Shown here: positions 35,551 to 48,099 of the stretch, piece by piece
Layout: the number at the start of each line of letters is the position of its first letter
How positions within the stretch are numbered: the first letter of the stretch is position 1
Assembly: GCF_900048035.1 (NCBI RefSeq)
Contig: NZ_LN999832.1
Coordinates: 186,001-250,000 of the forward strand
Direction of reading: 5' to 3'
Source: Candidatus Gullanella endobia
GTDB lineage: Bacteria > Pseudomonadota > Gammaproteobacteria > Enterobacterales > Enterobacteriaceae
DNA: 64,000 nucleotides
Position numbers and translations under genes: made by a program
Notes under the pieces: generated by a model
The model's input: the letters and a program-made list of their open reading frames with translations, nothing else
What the model was told of the DNA's origin: nothing
The model's database searches: none

Positions 35551-35967
35551 ATGAAAAATCTACCTAATAGAGATAAATTATTGCAAAATTTTTCCTGTTG
35601 TAATAATTGGGAAGAAAAATATCTGTATATTATTGAACTAGGCAGACAGTTATCTCCACTCGCATCAGAGATGCGAACACCGTATAATCTAATAACCGCC
35701 TGTCAAAGCAGGGTATGGATTGCTATGTTGACACAATCTGATGGCAGCATTCAATTATATGGTGATAGCGACGCTGCTATTGTAAAAGGCCTTATTGCTA
35801 TACTATTTATCCTTTATCATAACCTAAATCCATCGGAGATTATTGCCTATGACGTTCTACCTTTTTTTAACGAACTATCCCTTAGTCAATATTTAACATC
35901 GTCTCGATTGCAAGGATTAGGAGCTATGGTACGCAGTATTCGAGCTCAAGCTGCTTTACGACAGTAA
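35551..35967 (+). CDS. sufE: Cysteine desulfuration protein SufE
   Basis: Accepts persulfide from SufS and delivers it to SufB. Starting at ATG 35551 (MKNLPNRDKLL) gives 138 residues, the same as E. coli, with the acceptor Cys at 51 in TACQSRVW. Other conserved parts: NWEEKYLYIIELG, GDSDAAIVKGLIA and the C-terminal RLQGLGAMVRSIRAQA. An earlier ATG at 35521 would add ten residues but has no ribosome binding site or family support. Last gene of the suf operon; ldtE and lpp, which follow in E. coli, are absent. Confidence 0.95.
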   Translation: MKNLPNRDKLLQNFSCCNNWEEKYLYIIELGRQLSPLASEMRTPYNLITACQSRVWIAMLTQSDGSIQLYGDSDAAIVKGLIAILFILYHNLNPSEIIAYDVLPFFNELSLSQYLTSSRLQGLGAMVRSIRAQAALRQ

Positions 35968-36357
35968 GAACATTCATTATTCTATAATGGGATAGATACT
36001 ACGCTTAAAAACTTCAATAGGTAATACAGTAATGGGATCTTCTCTTAATAAGATATTTATTTTTATTTTTATTTTTTAATAATTTAAGTATTGTGGACAT
36101 AAAGTAACAGTTAATAAAAATTCACTGCTAGTTTTATATAAGCAAACCTAGTGTTCTCATATATTATAATAATAGATAATATACTTGAAAAGTAATGTTA
36201 TCATTTGGAATAAAACTCATCTATATTATTTTCCGATGATATCAAAAATCAATATAAAGAAGAATTACAAACAAATATGAGAATTTTACATAAGATTTGA
36301 CTTTACTATTTTCTAATATAGAAATAGTAGAAAACATATTTATACCTAAGCTAACAT
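35968..36357. other. sufE-pykF intergenic space, ldtE and lpp lost
   Basis: The two converging genes are separated by 390 bp of AT-rich sequence. E. coli has ldtE and lpp in this neighbourhood; I see no lipoprotein signal or repeat of Lpp type. The only structure is the hairpin at 36304-36329. Confidence 0.6.
36304..36329 (-). terminator. Hairpin downstream of pykF
   Basis: On the minus strand TACTATTTC and GAAAATAGTA form a stem with one bulge around a 7-base loop, beginning about 29 bases after the pykF stop. There is no clear T-run after it. Confidence 0.3.
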
Positions 36358-37770
36358 TTATAGCATATGTACTGAAACAGTATTAGTAGTACCGCTCGGT
36401 ACTAGAGCACCAGATACCATGATAATAATATTACCTTTAGTTGCTAAACCAGTTTCTATTGCCATTATCTTACCGATGCGATAGAAATCATCGGTAGAGG
36501 CGATTTCTTTTACAAGTTGGCACGATACTCCCTTGCTTAATAACAGTTGTCTAGCAGTTACAGGATTAGTAGTCAGTGCTAAAATTTCCGCTTTTGGAAA
36601 ATACTTACGTACTGACTTAGCAGATTTTCCGCCCTCTGTCGCAACTACAATTAGAGGCGATTCTAGTTTTTCTGCAGTTTCGACCGCGCTGCGACAAACA
36701 GCTTCTGTAATTCGCAACTTTGGACTGTCGCTTAAACTATCAATACGACTCGATAGCATTTGATCTGTTCGCTGCCCAATTGTTGCCATAATAGTTACAG
36801 CTTCTATTGGATATTTACCTTTTGCGCTCTCGCCAGAGAGCATCACAGCATCTGTACCATCTAGAATAGCATTAGCTACATCGCCAGCTTCCGCACGTGT
36901 CGGGCGTGGATTTTTAATCATAGAGTCAAGCATTTGGGTTGCAGTAATTACTACCTTACGTGCTCGATTACATTTTTCGATTATCATTTTTTGGGCAAAA
37001 ATTACTTCTTCTACTGGAATCTCAACACCAAGATCGCCACGAGCAACCATAATTCCATCGGAAACTTCGAGAATTTCATCAAAATTATTTAAACCTTCTT
37101 GGTTTTCAATTTTAGAAATAATCTGAATATAGCTACCGCCGTGTTGCTCTAGATGTTTTCTGATTTCTAATACATCAGAACGTTTACGAATAAAAGAAGC
37201 AGCAATAAAATCAACACCTTGTTCACATCCGAAAATTAAGTCACGTTTATCTTTTTCTGCCAGTGCGGGTAAAGAAATAGATACACCAGGTAGATTAATT
37301 CCCTTATTTTCACCTAAATCACCATTGTTAAGTACTTTGCATATCACTTGGTCGTGAGTAATACTAGTTACAGTCATACCAATAAGACCATCATCAACTA
37401 ATACAGTATTACCTACATTCAGATTTTTAGTAAACCCAGGATAAGTAACTGCAACAAGCTTACTATTACCAATTACACTCTGATCAGTTGTAAAAGTGAA
37501 GGTTTGACCAGCATGTAACGAAACATCAGTACTATTTTCCAATTTCATGGTGCGAATTTCTGGACCCTTTGTATCAAGCAGAATCGCGGCTTGTTTACCA
37601 GTTTTTTTTAAGACTGAATGCAGATTTTTGATACGCTGACTGTGTTCTTCATAATTACCATGAGAAAAATTGAGACGCATGACATTCATACCTGCATTAA
37701 GCAAGCTGGACAATACTTCTTCGGATTCAGTTTTCGGTCCGATAGTACAAACAATTTTAGTTTTTTTCAT
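36358..37770 (-). CDS. pykF: Pyruvate kinase I
   Basis: Final step of glycolysis: phosphoenolpyruvate plus ADP to pyruvate plus ATP. The 470 residues equal E. coli PykF, and the type I isozyme is indicated by length and sequence. Visible: [13 protein letters not shown] near 32-44, [11 protein letters not shown], the catalytic Lys/Glu segment [10 protein letters not shown], the Mg site [12 protein letters not shown], and [19 protein letters not shown]. It is convergent with the suf operon and lies in the E. coli order suf-pykF-tRNA-Val. It could capture PEP not consumed by the mannose PTS encoded at 53.3-56 kb. Confidence 0.98.
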   Translation of the reverse strand: MKKTKIVCTIGPKTESEEVLSSLLNAGMNVMRLNFSHGNYEEHSQRIKNLHSVLKKTGKQAAILLDTKGPEIRTMKLENSTDVSLHAGQTFTFTTDQSVIGNSKLVAVTYPGFTKNLNVGNTVLVDDGLIGMTVTSITHDQVICKVLNNGDLGENKGINLPGVSISLPALAEKDKRDLIFGCEQGVDFIAASFIRKRSDVLEIRKHLEQHGGSYIQIISKIENQEGLNNFDEILEVSDGIMVARGDLGVEIPVEEVIFAQKMIIEKCNRARKVVITATQMLDSMIKNPRPTRAEAGDVANAILDGTDAVMLSGESAKGKYPIEAVTIMATIGQRTDQMLSSRIDSLSDSPKLRITEAVCRSAVETAEKLESPLIVVATEGGKSAKSVRKYFPKAEILALTTNPVTARQLLLSKGVSCQLVKEIASTDDFYRIGKIMAIETGLATKGNIIIMVSGALVPSGTTNTVSVHML

Positions 37771-38035
37771 AACGTTTAGTTTTATAAGTTGTGAGAATAA
37801 TAAGATTCCCTATCGCCTAAGTAAGGTATAGATCAAAAAAACACTATCATGTTAAAAACGATGCTATTTATAGTTTTAAAATAAACAGATTCAAAATCTG
37901 ATATATCTTTTAATGCTATGTAGTATAATTTTTATATTACATGATATTTATTTATAGATTTTGATAATGTATTAAAGTTAAATTTAAAAATAAATATTGA
38001 TAAAGAACACAAGAAAGAAAAGTTCAAGTATTATT

Positions 38036-38112
38036 TGGTGCGTCCGAGTGGATTTGAACCACCGATCCCCACCATGTCAAGGTGATACTCTAACCAACTG
38101 AGCTACGGACGC
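38036..38112 (-). tRNA. tRNA-Val(GAC), CCA encoded
   Basis: Read on the minus strand, the 77-base gene starts GCGTCCGTAGCTCAG and ends in an encoded CCA (38038-38036). The 7-bp acceptor stem, the D-arm AGCTCAGTTGG, the anticodon arm with loop TTGACAT giving anticodon GAC, and the T-arm with GGTTCAAATCC are all intact. E. coli has two copies of this tRNA (valV and valW) in this neighbourhood; a single copy remains here. It is the only RNA gene I can recognise in the window. Confidence 0.97.
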
Positions 38113-40359
38113 AAAAATATATTTTTCAACAAAATTAAACTAATTAACCTTATCTTGTCAAGAAAAGATATAAACTAATTTAACTAATAATTTATATTAA
38201 TATCTATTATCTAAATGAAATATTAGCAATACGTATATTAACTATCTTTATCATAATTTTTCAAGAAGGAAACATATTTATTACCTAGATATCTATTTAA
38301 GAGATAAATATTAATCCATTTTGTTGTTAAAGACATATTTGGATTTTATAACGGTATCTAATTTAGAAAATTTGCATAAATTTCTGTCGTTTAGATCAGA
38401 GAATGCTGTATTTTTATTAAAAATATCGTAAAAGATTACGCATATAATAAATTCAAACTGAAAATCGCTATTTCACTATTAATAAATAGATTTAATAAAT
38501 CCGTTTTTGTTAGTATATCGTTAGAACAGTATGTTATTATTGATTACCTAATTAGTAATCAATATGTAATTAAAATCTGCTAGTTTTTATACTAAAATAT
38601 CTAGAAAGCCAACGGTATTAAATACAATTTGAGTATTATACCAATATAGTATCTATACTTCAGTTACATATAATTTGTTTTGATTTAATGAGAGAAATAT
38701 TTGTTTTATTAATTTTTAGTACTTAAAGTTAAAGGATAAAGTCTATCTAGAATAGATAGAAATTCTACAAATAAAACTAATAATTATATCATATTAAATC
38801 ATACTATGTATATACTTAAAGTAAGAATTTTCAATAGAAATGATCGTTATATTTATTATCATCGTGTTAGGATAAGTCTTTGTAAAAATTTTTCTATATA
38901 AAGATTATGTTAGTATTGAAGGTATTAGTTCAAAAACTAGAGAAGTAACGAGAAACTATTTTATATATATCTAATATCTGAGATATTGATATATATTACT
39001 TTTGTACTACTTTTGGTAAAAATAATTTAATAATAGAGTAAATACTGAAATCTAACAAAATATAAAAGTCGTTATCAATAATATTAAAATAGACATTAAT
39101 AGTACGAAAAGATACTTAATACGTGATACGTAAATAATTTTTCCTTATTATTTAAATAATAATCGCCAAGATTGCCTATTACAGGCGTAGAATATACTAG
39201 TATAATCCTAAAAATAATATATAAAATATAGTAAATGTAATATTTTAGATAAAATGCTATCCAACATTGAATGCTCTAAGAGAAGATATTTATAATAGAA
39301 TATAGTTCTATTTTATTATAATTTTATGTAAAACAAATTTCTATTTGAAAATATATATTTTAATACATAAATCAATATTTATATCAATTTTGCCTATGCT
39401 GGTTATAATTAACAAATATCCTATTTTAAAAAATTAAAAACTATACTAAATAATTGAGTAATTTTCAGATTTAATCTATTTAAATATATTTATTGATACA
39501 GTATGCTTAAATTAAATTAATGTTGTGATAAATCTATAGAAGATAGAAGAATTCTGCTCTTCATAGAATTTTATGCCGGTTTTTCTATTTATTATTAATA
39601 TAATAGAGTAGAATTCAATATCTATCTTTTAACAGTTAAAAAATAAGAATTAATAAGATTAATATCTTTTACCTAAAAAACTAAACCAGTAATAAAGCTA
39701 TAAAGAAAATCTATTAATTTAATAGTTTATCTTTGTATATAATATTTAATATATAAAGAGTGAAGTAATTAGTATGTTATCTATAAATAAGTATTATTAC
39801 TTCATATTTGTTTATAATTATCATAGAAATATTTATAGATACTAATCGAATATTATTCGTAGAAAGAATGAATACTATTTTCGCGAATTTTTATAGGCAT
39901 ATCTTATTATTTTAGTACTTTATTGTTAAAGCGGATTTTATGAGTAAGCATAACTAGTAACGGTTTTTATCTAGACTCAGTACTACTGAAAAGATTTTTT
40001 ATCTTAATCGAGTTCATTTTTATAAAAATAGCATAAAAGTTTCTTTTACGTTTTATTTATCACCGGTTTTAACTGCACTAGATCAAGATTTAAATTAATT
40101 AATATTTACTCTCTATGAGGAAAAGAGCAAATGGAATTAATAAAAAATTAAAAAATCATAAAAATGTGTGATTAATTCTCTTTAAATAAAGACCATAGTT
40201 AAAAAGAAAAAATATAAAATGTTTAAATATTGTATTTAATATTATTAATATATAAAGATCTTAAAAAAATTTATTACATCATTATATTATTTATAATAGG
40301 GAAAGTACGGTATAAGATAAATAAAAAAGTCTAACTACTAACTTCCTTAAGGAAAAATG
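38113..40359. other. 2.2 kb gene-free region between tRNA-Val and grxD
   Basis: Where E. coli has, among others, sodB and mepH between tRNA-Val and grxD, I see no gene or recognisable fossil. The sequence is nearly pure A and T with stops in every frame. The last 20 bases contain the grxD ribosome binding site AAGGA. Confidence 0.6.
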
Positions 40360-40695
40360 ATGAATTCAATTATTGAAACAATTCAAAAACAAATCGCTGA
40401 GAATCCAATTCTTCTGTATATGAAAGGCTCACCAAAATTACCTAGCTGCGGTTTTTCTGCTAAGGCAGTACAGATAATATCCGCTTGTAATGAACGTTTT
40501 GCTTATGTTGATGTACTAAGCAATCCAGATATCCGAACGCAACTACCGAAATTTTCTAATTGGCCGACATTTCCCCAATTATGGTTAAATGGTGAGCTTA
40601 TTGGTGGATGTGAAATTATCATCGAAATGTATCAAAATGGTGAACTGCAGTTAATTATCAAGGAAGTTTATAATAAATACAATTTAAAAAATTAG
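40360..40695 (+). CDS. grxD: Monothiol glutaredoxin GrxD
   Basis: CGFS-type glutaredoxin that binds and transfers [2Fe-2S] clusters, often with BolA, linking to the SUF system. The 111-residue product (115 in E. coli) carries the CGFS active site at Cys30 (KLPSCGFS), the cis-Pro loop NWPTFPQLW and the glutathione-binding GGCEIIIEM. I prefer ATG 40360 because the N-terminus then aligns with E. coli and the AAGGA spacing is right; ATG 40357 adds one residue. The acidic C-terminal tail of E. coli is missing. It converges with rnt. Confidence 0.95.
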   Translation: MNSIIETIQKQIAENPILLYMKGSPKLPSCGFSAKAVQIISACNERFAYVDVLSNPDIRTQLPKFSNWPTFPQLWLNGELIGGCEIIIEMYQNGELQLIIKEVYNKYNLKN

Positions 40696-40841
40696 TAACG
40701 CAAGATAATAATAACTTACGGCGGAAAATAGACTATATTATTTTTTGATATAAAATTAGTTATATACAATATAAGTTTTTGCTTGCTTCAAAATTCTTAT
40801 TTTTATTATTTTCTATATCAAAATATCTCAAAACCGAAGTT

Positions 40842-41546
40842 TTATAGATCAAGTTTCGAGTTGAAACAAGTTCTTGTGATGATGGTTTCTTCTTTGATAT
40901 GGCTCGTTGTAGGCATTGTTACTGGCCAACCACCAAGACGCTTCCAACGGTTAACTAATTCACAAAATAATATTGCTGTACGTTCAGTATCATACAATGC
41001 AGAATGTGCTTCGTTGCTTGCAAAAACAATACCAGCTGCTGTACATGCTTTTGCCAGCACAGTTTGTCCAAGAACTAGACCGCTCAGTGCCGCTGTATCA
41101 AAAGTAGCAAAAGGATGAAAAGGATTTTTTTTTAAAGCAACGCGTGAAGCTGCGGCCATCAAAAAACTATGATCAAAAGAAGCGTTATGGGCAACTATAA
41201 TAGCTCGATTACAGTCTTGATCTTTTATTCCTTTACGTACCATTTTGAAAATTTCATGAAGGGCCTCATATTCTCCTACCGCACCCCGTAATGGGTTATA
41301 AGGATCTATACCATTAAAAGCTAACGCTTCCGGTTGTAGTAGTGAGCCAGGAAATGGATTAACATTAAAATGCAGGGTAGAATCAGTTTTTAACCAACCG
41401 TCTTTATCCATTTTTAAGGTCACAACAGCAATTTCTAGTAGAGCATCAGTCTCAGCATTAAATCCTGCAGTTTCAACATCAATAACAACAGGATAGAAAC
41501 CGCGAAAGCGGAGACGGAGGGTAGCCAAATTGTTTTGTTCAGCCAT
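40842..41546 (-). CDS. rnt: Ribonuclease T
   Basis: DEDD-family 3'-5' exoribonuclease that trims tRNA and 23S/5S rRNA 3' ends. The product is 234 residues against 215 in E. coli. The catalytic set is present: Asp and Glu in [11 protein letters not shown], Asp in [10 protein letters not shown], His and Asp in [13 protein letters not shown]. The body ends at the E. coli-like [10 protein letters not shown], after which about 20 unrelated residues follow (ending TCFNSKLDL), apparently a read-through of the ancestral stop into flanking DNA. Start ATG 41546. Confidence 0.95.
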   Translation of the reverse strand: MAEQNNLATLRLRFRGFYPVVIDVETAGFNAETDALLEIAVVTLKMDKDGWLKTDSTLHFNVNPFPGSLLQPEALAFNGIDPYNPLRGAVGEYEALHEIFKMVRKGIKDQDCNRAIIVAHNASFDHSFLMAAASRVALKKNPFHPFATFDTAALSGLVLGQTVLAKACTAAGIVFASNEAHSALYDTERTAILFCELVNRWKRLGGWPVTMPTTSHIKEETIITRTCFNSKLDL

Positions 41547-44500
41547 ATATATTCTTATATTTAGCGAATTCAGTTATCATTATGGTGAATCTCTATATGT
41601 CTTTTATGATAAATTATACTAATGATTGAAACAATTTTTTATAAACTTTGCAAGATTCATAATCTGTACTATGAAGACAAATTTTTAATTACTTAATTGA
41701 TGCATTTATTCTCAATTAGCTAAGTTTTTAATTATCTGAATATTTAATAAAGATAATAATGATACTACTGTTTTTGACGAGCTGACTTATCCGGATATTC
41801 TCTTAATATTTAGAGAATATTTTTAAAAAATAGTATTTTTATTATTTTCTTCTAACGCAATATATATACACTTTATATATACACTTTCAAGTGTAAACTA
41901 CCTACACTCCAGTGACAAATCAGATCAGTATTTTCTTTTTTGTATTTTTAGTATAACCTAAAATATTGTCGTATATTTATATTAAAATTTTTGATGATAT
42001 TCAAAAGTGAAATTTTAAGTATTTTAATATAAAAATCAATATAATAATATTTTTAATAAAATTTCTTAACTGACTAAATAAGAGTAACTTACTAGCATAG
42101 TAAATACCATTTAAATAAAAAGAAAATATTATAGCAAAATAACTGAAATTTTCAGCTTACTAATTTCTATTACTGGAATAAGAATAAACATCTATTTAAA
42201 TAGAAATAGACGTTTATTCTAGTATTAAAGATGTTTTCATTATATTTTTATTGTAAAACTAATATTTCTTTAAGTTCTTAGTTAAGTTTTTTATCATTAT
42301 TGATTATAATATAATCAAAATTAGATTTTTATTTTTGAGGTTCTTTAATTAGATACTTTTCGGCTTGTTAGCATAAGTTTAACTTGAGTGCTTAACATTA
42401 TGAAATAATTATCTATCATGTCTAAATTATTAAAGTGAATAAATTTCTAAATATATCTAAACAAAATAAGAATACAACCTAAAGGCTAATTAATAACCTT
42501 TGTTCTAATATGTTATAAATTATTTTTTTAACAAAACAGTAAGAGAAAAAAATGCAATTTATTCTTAATAAGAATTAATAAAATTTATCGTAAATAACAC
42601 ATATAAATTATATTATTAATTTTATTAATATAATAATATATCACTTATATAAGTCTCTGCTTAGTAATTGAATAATAATTAATATATTTATAATTTTTTA
42701 GTTCTTCCTATTAGGAATAATTAAATCTAGTAATAAAGTGTAAGAATCAGATTTAACGCGACTTGTTCGCGTATAGCGAACTTTAATTGATTATCGTTTA
42801 TAACCTTTAAAAATTAAACAGATACATTAGATTACTTTATATAAAATTTTCTAATTACTACTAATATAGTCTTAAATGTAAATAGCAAAGCTATTAGTAT
42901 TGAATAGCCTTTATTAGCATGAACACTGGGTTAACTCACAGAAAAGAGATTTTTACTCAGTATACTTGTATAAATAATCGTCGAGTAAAAATAAAACTAA
43001 ACCAATCTGCTAAATCTATTATTAAAGAAATGAATAATATTATTAATTCCATCTTAAATAGAATTTTTCATAGCATTAGTCAAAAAATTTAATCACTGAT
43101 TGATATAATTTATATACTGGAAAAAGATTTTGAATTCTATAATAAGATTTAATATATTAAATCAACGATAATAAAATGATTAAAAATTAATCTTATTTTA
43201 TTAACTCAAATTACAAAAATTAGAGTTAAGCAAAATAAGAATAGCTATTATATAGCGATTATATTTAGTAATAGTTTCAATAATATTATTACTACTACTG
43301 GTAGCGAGTAAAGAACACCCTATTTTAAAAACTCGCTGATACTATTTTAGTTCTTTTTTCCATTAACTATATAAATAACAGATCTTAGTAATTTATTAAA
43401 ATTAAGCTATAATCCTTTTAAAATCTAAAAACTTAGAAATCTAATTATTTTTATTTATATAAAGTACTAAGTTTATTGAAATAAATAATCTTGAAATATT
43501 CATATGAAATTACTTCTATTAATTTCTATTATAGTTATTTATTTAAATAAATAGCAAAGAATTTTTCACTATACTTAGAAAAATAGCGATAGAAACTAGA
43601 TTTTTATTATAACTAAAATTTAAGACAATAACCCTTAATGCTTATCTTTATTCTTTTCTAAAATTTTTATATTAAACTATCGGAATTAAAAAGAATTACG
43701 TTTAAGTATTATTTTTTATTGCGAATATCTTTTTAGCTTTAGTATAATTAAAAATAGAACATACTAGCAATAAGTTAACTCTAGACTTTTCTTCTGAGTA
43801 TGAAAATAAATCTCATAGATTAATTATGATGTGATTAGTAATGATGTAGTAATAATTTATATTTATCTGGTAGGTATTTAGCTTTATTCTGATATATAAG
43901 TAATTTATCTTTAATCATAAGTACTTATAACAAATCTATTTTTTATAGATTTATTTAATAAAAACACTATAATAAAAATTATTTCGGTTAATGAGATAGA
44001 ATTCTTCTTATATTTTCATTTTCATGAATATAGTATATATATAATTAAATATAAAAAATGAGCATCTATATATAATAATCGAATTCATTTTCTTTATTTT
44101 TATCACATGGTTCATACAAAATACTATTATTAACTTTAACACTGAATAATACTATAGAGCTAGTGAATATATTTTTATAGTTATAAATTGAGTTTTTCTT
44201 AGGTCATAAATATTTCCTCATATCTGAGATGATGCTTTTATATAGAGCTATGTATATGAATAATTTGAAATTATTAATGTTACAGCAAATAATAATATCT
44301 TTTATTATCAAATTTGTAGTTATTTATAACTGAATAATTAATTAATATTATCAATAATTGATATTACTACTTTATTTAAAGAAAATATCTATTATAAATA
44401 ACACAATAAGCTTTTATGTACTTTTAATAATATTAAACTAAATTATTGATATCATAGATAAAAACTGTTAAATCTATCAATGGTTTGTAATTTCTTAAAT

Positions 44501-44820
44501 TTTTTAACTATCATAAGAAATAATAGTTATACTAATTTTATAAACTAAAAAATCAAATCTAGCATAAAATCTTCGTATTAACCTTTATTTATTATTAGGT
44601 GTTCGAATAGCACTATCTTTTATTATTTGAATAGTTATACAGTTGTCTGTAAATTAATAAACCGATTTTTATTAGAGTTTTTTATTTTCTTATAAGACAA
44701 AAATTACTAGTTGTATTTATACTAATAAAGTGTTAGAAAATAATTTTTCTATACCTACCTAAATAAAGAATTTTTTAAAGTATAGAGTTTATATTGCTTA
44801 GTTTTTTATTAGGAGTTAAA
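41547..44820. other. 3.3 kb gene-free region between rnt and tyrS
   Basis: E. coli has about 13 kb of genes here. I see no gene. Structures noted are a 17-bp-stem hairpin at 42181-42220 and a GC-rich mini-hairpin at 42765-42781. The 3' end contains a possible pdxH remnant just before tyrS. Confidence 0.55.
42181..42220. repeat. Stranded long hairpin, 17-bp stem
   Basis: AGAATAAACATCTATTT (42181-42197) pairs with 42204-42220 except for one A-C mismatch, which becomes a G-U wobble in a minus-strand transcript. The loop is 6 bases. The wobble suggests that the minus strand is the one that was transcribed; no gene is near enough to use it. Confidence 0.5.
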
Positions 44821-44880
44821 TATACAAAATGCTACTAGAATGGCTAGATACAGTCTATATGAGAATTTTCTCTGCTAGAT
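44820..44880 (+). pseudogene. pdxH: Possible pdxH 3' remnant upstream of tyrS
   Basis: A plus-strand reading L-L-E-W-L-D-T-V-Y-M-R-I-F-S-A-R followed by a stop resembles the C-terminal IEFWQGGEHRLHDRF of PdxH, the pyridoxamine phosphate oxidase encoded just upstream of tyrS in E. coli. The match is short and needs gaps; position is the main support. Confidence 0.25.
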
Positions 44881-44986
44881 AGAAATAATAGTTTACTATG
44901 TTACATAGTTATTATTTCTACTAACTGTGCTCTAAACTAGTAGAAAAATAACGATATTTTTCTTTTATTTGAAAATGGAGTTTTTA

Positions 44987-46264
44987 ATGGCAAATAGCAA
45001 CCTCATACAACAGTTACAGGAACGAGGTTTAATTGCCCAGGTTACGGATGAAAAGGCACTAACTAAACGATTGTCAGCTGGGCCAGTTTCTTTATATTGT
45101 GGCTTTGATCCCACTGCTGATAGTTTACATTTGGGTCATTTGGTACCTTTGTTATGTTTAAGACGTTTTCAACTAGCTGCTCACCGTCCAGTAGCACTAA
45201 TTGGAGGAGCGACAGGTCTTATTGGTGATCCTAGCTTCAAAAATAGCGAGCGTCATCTTAATACGGTAAAAAGTGTTCAGGAATGGCTGGAGAAAATTAA
45301 ACGTCAAGTATCGCTATTTTTAGATTTTAACTGTGGTAAAAATAGTGCGATTATTGTTAATAACTATGACTGGTTTAATTCGATTAATGTGTTAACATTC
45401 CTTCGTGATATTGGAAAACACTTTTCTATCAATCAAATGGTAAATAAAGAAGCAGTAAAACTACGGCTTAATCGTAATAATAGCGGTATTTCATTCACTG
45501 AGTTTTCCTATAATTTATTACAGAGCTATGATTTCGCTTATTTAAATAATCAATATGGTATAGCATTACAGATAGGTGGCTCTGACCAGTGGGGAAATAT
45601 TACCTCTGGTATCGATTTAACACGTAGGCTATATAAAAATACTGTATATGGTCTTACAGTACCATTAATTACAAAATCGGATGGAACTAAATTTTCAAAA
45701 ACTGAAGATATTACTATATGGTTAGATCCTAGTAAAACTAGTCCCTACAAGTTCTATCAGTTTTGGATTAATACTTCTGACAGCGATGTGTATCGTTTTT
45801 TAAAAATTTTTACTTTCCTTGAAATCGCTAAAATAAACAAACTAGAACAAGAGGATCGTACGAATAATAAAAAAAAGAATCGCACTCAATATATTCTTGC
45901 AGAAGAAATAACTCGAATAGTGCACAGCGAGAAGGGCTTGGCAGCAGCTAAACGTATTACTGCTAGTCTTTTTTCAGGCACATTAACAGATTTAACTGAA
46001 GATGATTTTGTTCAGTTAGCGCAGGATGGAATACCGATGGTTAACCTTGAACGCAATGTAGATTTGCAACAGGCATTGATAGCTGCTGAGTTTGTTTCTT
46101 CACGAGGGCAAGCCCGTGCTTTGATACATTCTAATGCTGTATCAGTTAACGGTGAAAAACAAGCTGCAGTGGATTATACATTTAATGATACTGATAGATT
46201 TTATAAGCGTTATACTCTTCTTCGTCGAGGTAAAAAATACTATTGTCTGCTTAATTGGCAATAG
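44987..46264 (+). CDS. tyrS: Tyrosyl-tRNA synthetase
   Basis: Class I synthetase charging tRNA-Tyr. From ATG 44987 ([14 protein letters not shown]) it has 425 residues (424 in E. coli), with a TGGAG site just upstream; the ATG six codons earlier lacks family support. Visible: the [15 protein letters not shown] segment with the HIGH-type [15 protein letters not shown], the Tyr-binding [14 protein letters not shown], the KMSKS-type loop KFSKTED (E. coli KFGKTEG), and the C-terminal S4 RNA-binding domain [19 protein letters not shown]. It stands alone, with pdxY missing downstream. Confidence 0.97.
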   Translation: MANSNLIQQLQERGLIAQVTDEKALTKRLSAGPVSLYCGFDPTADSLHLGHLVPLLCLRRFQLAAHRPVALIGGATGLIGDPSFKNSERHLNTVKSVQEWLEKIKRQVSLFLDFNCGKNSAIIVNNYDWFNSINVLTFLRDIGKHFSINQMVNKEAVKLRLNRNNSGISFTEFSYNLLQSYDFAYLNNQYGIALQIGGSDQWGNITSGIDLTRRLYKNTVYGLTVPLITKSDGTKFSKTEDITIWLDPSKTSPYKFYQFWINTSDSDVYRFLKIFTFLEIAKINKLEQEDRTNNKKKNRTQYILAEEITRIVHSEKGLAAAKRITASLFSGTLTDLTEDDFVQLAQDGIPMVNLERNVDLQQALIAAEFVSSRGQARALIHSNAVSVNGEKQAAVDYTFNDTDRFYKRYTLLRRGKKYYCLLNWQ

Positions 46265-48099
46265 TGGATTTATAAAAAGCAAAATTTAACCTTTTCAAAG
46301 TCAACAAATTAGTCAAAAGTATAAAAATTCTTGTGAGATATCTTTCTATTTAGTTTAAAATAGTTTATTTTTAAACAATATTTTAAGTATTTTTTATTCA
46401 CCAAATTTATATCAATGTTCTTAATGTAGCTGATTAATACAATTTTAACTATACTCAAAATTATCCATAAATCATTTATGCAATACTTGTGGTATAATTT
46501 TCTAAATATTCGAAAAGGGTATAAAAAATCGACAATTTAAGATCATATTGCATAATTATAAGTACTTATATTGTCATATTAAGTAATGGAATGTATTTCT
46601 TAATCTTATAACAAATTAATAAATAAAAATCTCATTGCTATTTATTTTCTAATTCAATGATATTGAATCGAAATAGAAGCATATTATTATAAATAATATA
46701 TCAAAATCTATTATAAAGCCAATTTTTATATCTGCTTACATTAGTAAGCTAAATTTGGAAGATAATAAAGTACTATGCATATAGTAACATATAGCCTTAT
46801 ATATACAAAATAGTATAAATTAATTATATTAGATGTCGGTGACAAATTATTGAAAATATGGTAAAATCGCCGTTATAGCGATAATTAAAATTAAAACGCT
46901 AATAATAAACTCTATTAAACATTAATAAATAGTTATTAATGAGACAGAACAGTAAAACATATTTGTTTCATTAACAAATATGTTTAAAGTGATAATAGTG
47001 AAAAGTTAGTAAATATAAAATCTTACTAGCAATAACGATCTAAATAGATTCAGTGCTTGAAACTTTTTAAATAAAAGCACTTCTACTAGAAGTAATAATT
47101 TTATTTTTTTTGAATAGCGAAAAAATTGAAAAAGTTACAACTATAGCCATAAAGTATAAATAAGATTCTAGCTTAGAAAATAATTATTAATATATAGCAT
47201 CTTATTATTTTTTCATATAAAACTTTATAAGCAATAAAATATCGAAGAGATTTCTTAATAATTTAAGCATTTAAACATTATAGACCTATAAAATCATTAT
47301 AATAACTAATATAGTCGTTACATATAAAAATTCATTAACATCATAAGCATATCGAAGACTTTAAAAAATATATTATTATAAGTTATAATGTGCAACTAGA
47401 CGGGAGTTATTAATTTCGGAGAAATAAGCTAAAAAATTAATAGTTATGTCATAAATAGCAAAGTCTAATATAAAATAAATATTTTTTATAAAAAAGAAGT
47501 AGTAATCTTACTTATGTTAAGTAAGATAGATTTAAAATAACTTATTTCTTGATTAAGCTGCTAAAGTGTAATTAGTGATAAATATTAAGATATTAAAAAT
47601 ATTATTAGTTTTTAATTAATATAGAGAATTTATTTTTAATATTTTGGTATGAAAATTATATAAATCATAATATAATAGCATTATTATATTTTTTTAAAAA
47701 TGTAAATTATTAAAATAAAATCGAATTTCTATCGTTTAGAATTTTTATTATTACGTTATTATATAATAAATTTAGAATAAGATATAAAAATATAATACAG
47801 TTTTAACATAATTAATTTTTATATTGAAATCTTTATAGTTATTAAAAAATAAAAACAGCTACTATTTTACTAAAATAGTAAAAGTTAAATATTACTTTCT
47901 TTAAAGAAAGAAGAAGATATCTAGATATAGTGTTCTATACTAGGAAATATTTTTTCTCAGTTGAGATATAAAACAGTTGTATATAATCAAAAAATAATTC
48001 CTCTATCTTTAGAAAAGATAGACCTATTTAAAGACAGGAATATCTAATTCTAGAAAAAATTTTTTTCCACGAAAATCTAATAAAATCTTAAAAAAGTTA
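46265..48099. other. 1.8 kb gene-free region between tyrS and nth
   Basis: E. coli has pdxY, gstA and dtpA here. None is recognisable. The region contains an orphan promoter-like sequence at 46839-46867 and small perfect palindromes such as 47870-47890 (TACTATTTTA, C, TAAAATAGTA), about 210 bp downstream of the nth stop. Confidence 0.55.
46839..46867 (+). promoter_or_regulatory. Orphan sigma-70-like promoter
   Basis: GTGACA (46839-46844) and TAAAAT (46862-46867) are separated by exactly 17 bases, each hexamer one or two bases from consensus. A GC-richer initially transcribed segment CGCCGTTATAGCG follows. No intact gene lies downstream on this strand. AT-rich DNA produces TAAAAT often, so chance is possible. 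Confidence 0.3.

Noticed and set aside
42765-42781. GC-rich mini-hairpin GTTCGC-GTATA-GCGAAC as a possible tRNA arm
   Set aside because: No acceptor, D or T arms around it; at most a relic terminator.
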